Source: Streptomyces iranensis
Lineage (GTDB): Bacteria > Actinomycetota > Actinomycetes > Streptomycetales > Streptomycetaceae
Assembly (NCBI RefSeq): GCF_017874715.1
Contig: NZ_JAGGLR010000017.1
Span: forward strand, 1-64,000
Length of the DNA stretch: 64,000 nucleotides
Direction of reading: 5' to 3'
The notes below the pieces were generated by a model. The model was not told the origin of the DNA. It saw only the letters and a program-made list of their open reading frames with translations, and searched no databases. Below, in pieces: positions 58,893-64,000 of the stretch (its first letter is position 1; each line of letters starts with the position of its first letter). A program made the position numbers and the translations under genes.

Positions 58893-60092
58893 GTGACCAC
58901 TCACGTGAAGCGGGCGTATCGGTACCGCTTCTATCCGGCCGAGGCGCAGGCAGCGGAACTGTCGCGCACGTTCGGATGCGTGCGGAAGGTCTACAACATG
59001 GCGCTCGCGGCCCGTACCGAGGCGTGGACGTTGCGTCAGGAGCGGGTCAACTACAACGCGACGTCGGCGATGCTGACGGTGTGGAAGAAGAGCGAGGAGC
59101 TGGCCTTCCTCAACGATGTGTCCTCGGTTCCGCTGCAGCAGGCCCTGCGGCACCTCCAGGCGGCGTTCACCGCGTTCTTCGCCAAGCGGTCGAAGTACCC
59201 GCGGTTCAAGTCGCGCAAGAAGTCGCGCAAGTCCGCCGAGTACACCTCCAGCGCGTTCCGGTTCCGGGAGGGGGAGCTGACGCTGGCGAAGATGGCCCAG
59301 CCGCTGGACATCGTCTGGTCGCGTCCCCTGCCGGAAGGCGCCCTCCCCTCCACGGTGACCGTCTCCCAGGACGCGGCCGGGCGCTGGTTCGTCTCCCTCC
59401 TCGTCGAGGACCCCGCTGTCCAGCCGCTGCCCGCCGGCGGCTCGGCGGTGGGTATCGACGCCGGGCTCGACCACCTGCTCACCCTGTCCACGGGTGAGAA
59501 GATCACCAACCCCAGGCATGAGCGGCGCGACCGCGCCCGCCTCGCCCGCGCCCAGCGCGACCTCGCCCGCAAGGCGAGGGGCGACGGCGCCAACCGGGCC
59601 AAGGCGCGCCGCAAGGTCGCCAAGGTCTACGCCCGTATCGCCGACCGTCGCCGTGACCATCTGCACAAGCTGACCACTCGACTCGTGCGTGAGAACCAAA
59701 CGCTCGTGATCGAGGATCTCACCGTCCGGAACATGCTCAGCAACGGCAAGCTGTCCCGGGCGATCTCCGACGCGGCATGGTCGCAGTTCCGGAGCATGCT
59801 GGAGTACAAGGCCGCCTGGTACGGCCGCGAAGTGATCGCGGTCGACCGCTGGTACCCCTCCTCCAAGCTGTGCTCCGTATGCGGCACCCTGCAAAAGAGG
59901 ATGCCGCTGGGCGTCCGCATCTGGACGTGCGCCTGTGGTGCGACCCACGACCGGGACGTGAACGCGGCGAAGAACCTTCTGGCCGCCGGGCTGGCGGTGT
60001 CGGCCTGTGGAGCCGGTGTAAGACCTCAATGGGAGTCCTCCCGGACGGGGCAGTCGGTGACGAAGCAGGAATCCCCACGGCGCGAGCCGTAG
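58893..60092 (+). CDS. tnpB: TnpB, RNA-guided nuclease (IS200/IS605 OrfB)
   Basis: A 399-residue TnpB. The RuvC-like catalytic residues are Asp in SAVGIDAGLDHLLTLS, Glu in LVIEDLTVRNMLSNGK and Asp in ATHDRDVNAAKNLLAAGL. A zinc ribbon sits between the last two (CSVCGTLQKRMP, then CACG). The N-terminal helix-turn-helix region opens YRYRFYPAEAQAAELSRTF. TnpB proteins cleave DNA with a guide RNA read from the element's right end (shown for ISDra2). The frame is intact with all catalytic residues, so it may be active. Its stop lies in the right-end hairpin at 60077-60090. Confidence 0.92.
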   Translation: MTTHVKRAYRYRFYPAEAQAAELSRTFGCVRKVYNMALAARTEAWTLRQERVNYNATSAMLTVWKKSEELAFLNDVSSVPLQQALRHLQAAFTAFFAKRSKYPRFKSRKKSRKSAEYTSSAFRFREGELTLAKMAQPLDIVWSRPLPEGALPSTVTVSQDAAGRWFVSLLVEDPAVQPLPAGGSAVGIDAGLDHLLTLSTGEKITNPRHERRDRARLARAQRDLARKARGDGANRAKARRKVAKVYARIADRRRDHLHKLTTRLVRENQTLVIEDLTVRNMLSNGKLSRAISDAAWSQFRSMLEYKAAWYGREVIAVDRWYPSSKLCSVCGTLQKRMPLGVRIWTCACGATHDRDVNAAKNLLAAGLAVSACGAGVRPQWESSRTGQSVTKQESPRREP

Positions 60093-60122
60093 GAATCCCC
60101 CTCGCTCACGAGGGGGAGGAAG
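60077..60122 (+). ncRNA. Predicted right-end guide (omega) RNA scaffold
   Basis: ACGGC-GCGA-GCCGT (60077-60090) and CCCCCTCG-CTCA-CGAGGGGG (60097-60116) form two adjacent hairpins at the tnpB 3' end, as in other TnpB right ends. The RNA would extend into the last bases of tnpB and continue past GAGGAA into the adjacent DNA as guide. The boundary is not determined and no transcript is known. Confidence 0.4.
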
Positions 60123-60587
60123 TCAAACGGGGTCAAACCTCTCCGACGCCCTCCGGGCGTCAGCGTAGACATCGATCTTGAAGTCGAGGACTTCGAGCGT
60201 GCTCCGGAGCTCGGCGATCCGCTCCCGCACGTTCTCGCGGTGCGTGGTCAGCAGCTCCTCGCGCTCGGCGAAGGTGTGCTCGCCCTCCCGCACCAGCTCG
60301 GCGTAGCGGACCATGTCCGCGACCGGCATCCCGGTCAGCCGCAGCTTGCCGACGAGGTCGAGCCAGTCCAGGTCGCGGTTGGTGAAGCGGCGCTGGCCGG
60401 TGTGCGTACGGTCCACATGCGGCATCAGGCCGATCCGCTCGTACCAGCGAAGGGTGTGCGCCGTCAGCCCGGTGTGGGCGACGACCTCACTGATCGAGTA
60501 TCGGTCCTGTCCGGTGGGCCGGGGGTGGCCGACCCTCCCCGCACAGTTCTTCCGCGCCTTCACCGGGGCGCTCTCCATCACGGTCAT
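60123..60587 (-). CDS. MerR family regulator, probable partner of the AKR gene
   Basis: A 154-residue regulator. The MerR helix-turn-helix begins SISEVVAHTGLTAHTLRWYE and continues RIGLMPHVDRTHTGQRRFTN. A coiled-coil dimer helix runs from EGEHTFAEREELLTTHRENV to the end at SERFDPV. No Cys is present, so redox sensing is unlikely. ATG 60587 is the chosen start; ATG 60578 is possible. The TnpB element abuts its stop codon. An operator with the MerR-type long spacer is upstream. Confidence 0.88.
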   Translation of the reverse strand: MTVMESAPVKARKNCAGRVGHPRPTGQDRYSISEVVAHTGLTAHTLRWYERIGLMPHVDRTHTGQRRFTNRDLDWLDLVGKLRLTGMPVADMVRYAELVREGEHTFAEREELLTTHRENVRERIAELRSTLEVLDFKIDVYADARRASERFDPV

Positions 60588-60649
60588 GCCGATTCACCTC
60601 TCGCAGGTCGCGGATCCGCACACCTCGTCGACGTCTTCAACGCTATTGA

Positions 60650-60667
60650 CTTCGAGTGCACTCCAAG
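60650..60667 (-). promoter_or_regulatory. MerR-type operator with palindromic core
   Basis: Read leftward, CTTGGAGTGCACTCGAAG has a GAGTGCACTC core that is perfectly symmetrical, 63 bp upstream of the merR start. It lies between a TTGCTT and a TCAATA, as expected for the long-spacer promoters that MerR proteins twist. Confidence 0.55.
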
Positions 60668-60708
60668 CAAGCGGAGATTTGGGGGAACCTTGGCGCCCGC
60701 GGCGAGCT

Positions 60709-60959
60709 GTTCCCCTCCCCGCCCCTTCCCGAAACTGGGGCTCCGCCCCAGACCCCGGCCGGGCGCGCCGGATGCGCACGGCCATCCACCCGGCCACCCG
60801 CCGCGCCCGCGCACCGACCGCGATCAGCACGCCGGTGCGGGCGTCCCCGCCCTTACCTCCCGGCCCGCCGACGCCCTGGCGCGGCGCCGCCGGCGCCCCG
60901 GCCGGCGAGCCGGGGTCCAGGGACGGAGCCCCTGGTACGGGAAGGGGCGGGGAGGGGAA
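60709..60959. repeat. Large inverted repeat with nested hairpins
   Basis: Arms at 60710-60731 and 60938-60959 are perfect 22-bp inverted repeats (CCCCTCCCCGCCCC-type). GACCCCGGC (60751-60759) and GCCGGGGTC (60909-60917) pair further in. Each outer arm also carries its own CTGGGG..CCCCAG-type hairpin. About 150 bp of GC-rich sequence lies between, with no convincing gene. This resembles the dispersed repeat elements common in Streptomyces intergenic regions. Confidence 0.6.
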
Positions 60960-60994
60960 AGAGCCCCCGCCGGGCACCCCGTAGGCTCTTGGGC

Positions 60995-61807
60995 ATGGAG
61001 AGCCTGCGGATGATCGAGAACTGGCCGGTTCCGACGGCGGCGGCCGCCGTCGTGCGCGCGGACGGCACCCTGGCGGGATCGTACGGCCCGACCGGCCATC
61101 GGTTCCCCCTCGCCTCGGTCACCAAGCCGCTCGCCGCCTACGCCGCGCTGGTCGCCGTCGAGGAGGGCGCGGTGGAGCTGGACGAGCCGGCGGGGCCCGA
61201 GGGCTCCACGGTGCGCCATCTGCTGGCGCACACCTCCGGGCTCGCCTTCGACGAGCACCGCTCGGTCGCCGCGCCCGGTGACCGCCGGCTCTACTCCAAC
61301 GCCGGGTTCGAGGTGCTGGGCGACCACATCGCCAAGGCCACGGACATCCCGTTCCCGGAGTATCTGCGCCAGGCGGTGCTGCAGCCGCTCGGCATGGTCG
61401 CCACCGACCTGCCCGGCTCGCCCGCCAAGGACGGCGTCTCGACCGTGGACGACCTGGTGCGCTTCGCGGCGGAGCTGCAGGCCCCGCGGCTGCTGGCGGC
61501 CGAGACGCTGGCCGGGGCCACCTCCGTGGTGCACCCGGGTCTCACGGGTGTGCTGCCCGGCTACGGACATCAGCGGCCCAATGACTGGGGGCTCGGCTTC
61601 GAGATACGCGACGGCAAGTCACCGCACTGGACCGGCGCCTCCTCCTCGCCCCGCACCTTCGGACATTTCGGCCAGTCCGGGACGTTCCTGTGGGTGGACC
61701 CGGACGCGGGCGCCGCCTGTGTGGCCCTGACCGACCGGGCCTTCGGCCGGTGGGCGATCGAGGTCTGGCCCATGTTCACCGACGCGGTCCTGGCCGAGCT
61801 GGGCTAG
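60995..61807 (+). CDS. Serine hydrolase, class C beta-lactamase family
   Basis: A 270-residue protein with the SxxK motif in FPLASVTKPLAAYAALVAVE, the YxN motif in RRLYSNAGFEVLGDHIAKAT and HFGQSGTFLWVDPDAGAACV, replacing KTG with HxG. Spacing fits the beta-lactamase/transpeptidase-like family. No signal peptide is evident. Relatives are esterases or D-aminopeptidases more often than lactamases. ATG 60995 is the start. It is a stand-alone gene. Confidence 0.88.
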   Translation: MESLRMIENWPVPTAAAAVVRADGTLAGSYGPTGHRFPLASVTKPLAAYAALVAVEEGAVELDEPAGPEGSTVRHLLAHTSGLAFDEHRSVAAPGDRRLYSNAGFEVLGDHIAKATDIPFPEYLRQAVLQPLGMVATDLPGSPAKDGVSTVDDLVRFAAELQAPRLLAAETLAGATSVVHPGLTGVLPGYGHQRPNDWGLGFEIRDGKSPHWTGASSSPRTFGHFGQSGTFLWVDPDAGAACVALTDRAFGRWAIEVWPMFTDAVLAELG

Positions 61808-61847
61808 AGATATCCGGTCCGCCGAACACCCCGTAGCCCTCACCCCC

Positions 61848-62528
61848 TCAGCCGTAGCCCGGCTCCGCGTGCATCTCCCAGATCAGCAGCTCGGCGGGGC
61901 CCTCGGCGCGCACCTCAAGACCCTCCGCGGCGGAGATCCGCGCCGCGTCGCCGGGCGTGAGGGTCTCCCCGCCGATCCGGGCCGCGCCGCGCACCGCGTG
62001 CGCGTACACCCAGGGCACGTCCGGCAGGGCGGTGCGCTCACCGTCCACCAGCCGCCGCACATGCAGCACCGCCTCGGTGCGCTCCAGTGCGTACGGGGTG
62101 CCGTCGGCGATGCCGCGCACCACCTCGTACGCCGGGTCCGTGGCGGCTCCGGGGCCCGGCATCAGCCACATCTGGACGAAGGTGAGGGGTTCGGTACCCG
62201 CGTTGCGCTCGGTGTGACGCACTCCGCTTCCGGCGCTGAGCCGCTGGACGTCGCCGGGGCGCACGACGGTCCGCGCGCCGGTGGAGTCCTCGTGGGTGAG
62301 CTCGCCCTCGACGACCCAGGTGACGATCTCCATATCGCGGTGGGGGTGTTCGGCGAAGCCCGCGCCGGGGGCGAGCCGCTCCTCGTTGCAGGCCACGAGC
62401 GTGCCGAACCGCACGTTGCCGGGGTCGTAGTACCCAGAGAAGGAAAAGGCGTGGCGCGTCTCGATGCCCGCGCCCTCCCCGCCCGGATACCGTGCACCGG
62501 ACCGCTGTATCCACATCACCCGGTCCAC
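61848..62528 (-). CDS. Pirin family protein
   Basis: A 226-residue two-cupin pirin. The N-terminal cupin shows FAEHPHRDMEIVTWVVEGEL with His-His-Glu metal ligands, then RLSAGSGVRHTERNAGTEPL and VQMWLMPG. The C-terminal domain is shorter and has lost ligands, as is typical. GTG 62528, GTG 62519 and ATG 62516 are alternatives; the first is taken provisionally. Pirins bind iron and can act as quercetinases or regulators; bacterial homologues bind the pyruvate dehydrogenase in Serratia, and aceE is present elsewhere in this window. Confidence 0.88.
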   Translation of the reverse strand: MDRVMWIQRSGARYPGGEGAGIETRHAFSFSGYYDPGNVRFGTLVACNEERLAPGAGFAEHPHRDMEIVTWVVEGELTHEDSTGARTVVRPGDVQRLSAGSGVRHTERNAGTEPLTFVQMWLMPGPGAATDPAYEVVRGIADGTPYALERTEAVLHVRRLVDGERTALPDVPWVYAHAVRGAARIGGETLTPGDAARISAAEGLEVRAEGPAELLIWEMHAEPGYG

Positions 62529-62626
62529 GGTAGTGCGCCCCTGACCGTCCGCCCCCGCCCCGTCCCTACCCCCGCGTACACCTCCCGCCCCCAGCGCTCA
62601 CCATCCGATAAGGCAGTCTTGTCCTC

Positions 62627-63811
62627 GTGCCTGAACCAGCCTCGAACACCCCGCATCCACACAGTGCCACCCTGCGCCGCCTGGAGAAGTCCTCCGGGAA
62701 GCTCGCCGCCAACGCCATCGCGCGCATGGACGAGCAGCTGCCGTGGTACCGGGCGATGCCGCCCGAGAACCGCTCCTGGATCGGGCTGGTGGCGCAGGCG
62801 GGCATCGCGGCCTTCACCGAATGGTTTCGCCACCCCGAGGCACCCCAGGCGATCAGCACCGATGTGTTCGGCACCGCCCCGCGCGAGCTGACCCGGGCGA
62901 TCACCCTGCGGCAGACCGTGGAGATGGTCCGCACGACCATCGAGGTCATGGAGTCGGCGATCGACGACGTGGCGGCCCCGGGCGACGAGTCGGTGCTGCG
63001 CGAGGCGCTGCTGGTGTACGCGCGGGAGATCGCCTTCGCCACCGCCCAGGTGTACGCGCAGGCCGCCGAGGCGCGCGGCGCGTGGGACGCCCGGCTGGAG
63101 TCGCTGGTGGTCAACGCGGTGCTGTCCGGCGAGGCGGACGAGGGGGCGCTGTCCCGCGCCGCCGCCCTGGGCTGGAACTCACCCGAACATGTGTGTGTGG
63201 TGCTGGGCACCGCCCCCGACGGGGACAGCGAGCTGACCGTCGAGGCGATCCGGCGGGCCGCCCGGCACGCCAAGCTGCAGGTGCTCACCGGGGTGCTTGG
63301 CGACCGTCTGGTGGTGGTCGCGGGCGGCTCGGACAATCCGCTCCAGGCGGCGAAGGCGCTGATCGGGCCGTATGCCCCGGGGCCGGTGGTGGCCGGTCCC
63401 GTGGTCTCCGACCTGCTGGCCGCGACCCGCTCGGCGGGGGCGGCGGCGGCCGGGCTGAAGGCGTGCACCGCCTGGCCGGACGCGCCCCGGCCGGTGCTCG
63501 CCGACGATCTGCTGCCCGAGCGCGCGATGGCCGGGGATCCGGCTGCCCGTGAGCAGTTGGTGGAGGAGATCTACAGACCGCTGGAGGAAGCCGGTTCGGC
63601 GCTGCTCGAGACACTGAGTGTGTACCTCGAACAGGCGAGCAGTCTGGAGGGGGCGGCCCGGATGCTCTTCGTTCACCCGAACACCGTCCGCTACCGGCTA
63701 CGACGTGTGACGGACGTCACCGGATGGTCACCTTCCGACGTCAGGTCGGCGTTTACTCTGCGCATAGCCCTGATCCTGGGACGTCTCGCCGACGCGAACA
63801 TATTGCCCTGA
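62627..63811 (+). CDS. fasR: FasR-type fatty-acid synthesis activator (PucR/CdaR)
   Basis: A 394-residue regulator with a C-terminal PucR helix-turn-helix: SVYLEQASSLEGAARMLFVH and NTVRYRLRRVTDVTGWSPSD. The middle region is a GGDEF-like or ligand domain (VVVAGGSDNPLQAAKALI). GTG 62627 is the chosen start. It lies 89 bp upstream of fabD in the same direction, as described for fasR (SCO2386) in S. coelicolor, where FasR activates the fabD-fabH-acpP-fabF operon. Family and location agree, hence the symbol. Confidence 0.9.
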   Translation: MPEPASNTPHPHSATLRRLEKSSGKLAANAIARMDEQLPWYRAMPPENRSWIGLVAQAGIAAFTEWFRHPEAPQAISTDVFGTAPRELTRAITLRQTVEMVRTTIEVMESAIDDVAAPGDESVLREALLVYAREIAFATAQVYAQAAEARGAWDARLESLVVNAVLSGEADEGALSRAAALGWNSPEHVCVVLGTAPDGDSELTVEAIRRAARHAKLQVLTGVLGDRLVVVAGGSDNPLQAAKALIGPYAPGPVVAGPVVSDLLAATRSAGAAAAGLKACTAWPDAPRPVLADDLLPERAMAGDPAAREQLVEEIYRPLEEAGSALLETLSVYLEQASSLEGAARMLFVHPNTVRYRLRRVTDVTGWSPSDVRSAFTLRIALILGRLADANILP

Positions 63812-63900
63812 CCGTTTGTTGGACCCCCACAATTCCCCTGACGGTTCTTCGTCCTTGTCCTCACGGGCGATTCGACCCGTCCGCAAGAGAGAGTGTGAGA

Positions 63901-64000
63901 GTGCTCGTACTCGTCGCTCCCGGCCAGGGTGCTCAAAAGCCCGGCTTCCTGACCCCCTGGCTCGACCTACCCGGCGTCACCGAACGTCTGACCTGGTGGT
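63901..64000 (+). CDS. fabD: Malonyl-CoA:ACP transacylase, start only (partial)
   Basis: The first 33 codons from GTG 63901 read MLVLVAPGQGAQKPGFLTPW and LDLPGVTERLTWW, the invariant FabD start with the GQGAQ oxyanion-hole motif. The frame runs off the end of the window. GAGAGAG precedes the GTG. It transfers malonyl from CoA to ACP for fatty-acid synthesis. fasR directly upstream supports the assignment. Confidence 0.9.
   Translation, partial: MLVLVAPGQGAQKPGFLTPWLDLPGVTERLTWW

Larger units (their letters stand above)
58756..60122 (+). mobile_element. Solitary TnpB element (IS1341-like)
   Basis: A 1.37-kb insertion carrying only tnpB, with no TnpA. The left end has CCCCGCC-TTCA-GGCGGGG (58758-58775); the right end has a hairpin cluster and CCCCCTCG-CTCA-CGAGGGGG (60097-60116). 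Both ends share GGGGGAGGAA. It lies between the leftward merR and aldo/keto reductase genes; the right end is directly against the merR stop codon. Exact boundaries are inferred from hairpins, since no target duplication exists in this family. Confidence 0.65.

Noticed and set aside
60995..61807. Beta-lactamase call for the serine hydrolase
   Set aside because: It lacks the KTG triad (HxG instead) and a signal peptide, so an esterase or peptidase is more likely.

Overview
The window is GC-rich actinobacterial DNA, almost certainly from a Streptomyces chromosome. Evidence for this is the very high third-position GC, the many GTG starts, the families present (MmyB-type and TPR-type XRE regulators, an AfsR/SARP-like regulator, DUF3052, DUF4429, DUF475/TerC, TerD, StiP) and the right-hand gene order aceE ... 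fasR-fabD. From memory, that order matches the S. coelicolor SCO2364-SCO2387 neighbourhood. Nothing was searched; all family names come from reading motifs.

Layout. (1) 1-16.8 kb is an accessory, regulator-rich stretch. It holds a transposase start, a MarR gene, a TetR/flavin-monooxygenase divergent pair with an 18-bp-period operator array, a methyltransferase pseudogene broken partly by an 8-bp repeat expansion, a seven-bladed PLL-like lectin, a cupin, a cold-shock-like protein, an aldo/keto reductase gene with an amber codon 8 beside an MmyB-type regulator, an AraC/NmrA-like pair, a flavin-type oxidase, a DrrAB-like ABC exporter, a BTAD/NB-ARC regulator and an aminoglycoside-phosphotransferase-like kinase. 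(2) 16.9-27.8 kb is a strongly decayed island that ends at a tRNA-Val(UAC). It is a mosaic of frameshifted or truncated small genes, including two decayed copies of one ~75-residue gene and a collagen-like gene in three frames. These lie among intact genes: an XRE-TPR regulator, an ATGA-coupled four-gene operon, a GRDP-like gene and a SAM methyltransferase. No integrase, replication or transfer gene was seen.

(3) 28-34 kb holds a coiled-coil protein, an FmdB-type zinc ribbon, a DUF4383 membrane protein, an O-methyltransferase, a NarL-type two-component pair and a DedA protein. (4) 34.2-45.5 kb is a tellurium-resistance-type (Ter) stress cluster. It contains a HAD phosphatase, a phosphoribosyltransferase-TRSP-StiP polypeptide read as one 1032-codon frame, a CitE-like lyase, a TerD protein with a long Pro/Tyr-rich tail, a TerA-like protein, a DUF475/TerC membrane protein and two TerD paralogues, followed by an AhpE-type peroxiredoxin and DUF3052. 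(5) 46-64 kb holds aceE, a secreted I36-like inhibitor, a divergent MFS/TetR pair, a block in which two DUF1023 alpha/beta hydrolases flank a DUF4429 gene and a two-component system, an aldo/keto reductase and its likely MerR regulator separated by a solitary TnpB element, a serine hydrolase, a pirin, fasR and the start of fabD.

Themes. Short tandem repeats are unusually common, both inside genes and at gene ends. Small lesions (1-2 nt indels, nonsense or stop-loss changes) cluster in the 17-27.6 kb island, while the long core genes are intact. The best candidates for something undescribed are the XRE-TPR / ATGA-coupled operon / GRDP / methyltransferase module, the fused PRTase-StiP protein within the Ter cluster, and the TnpB element between merR and its probable target.
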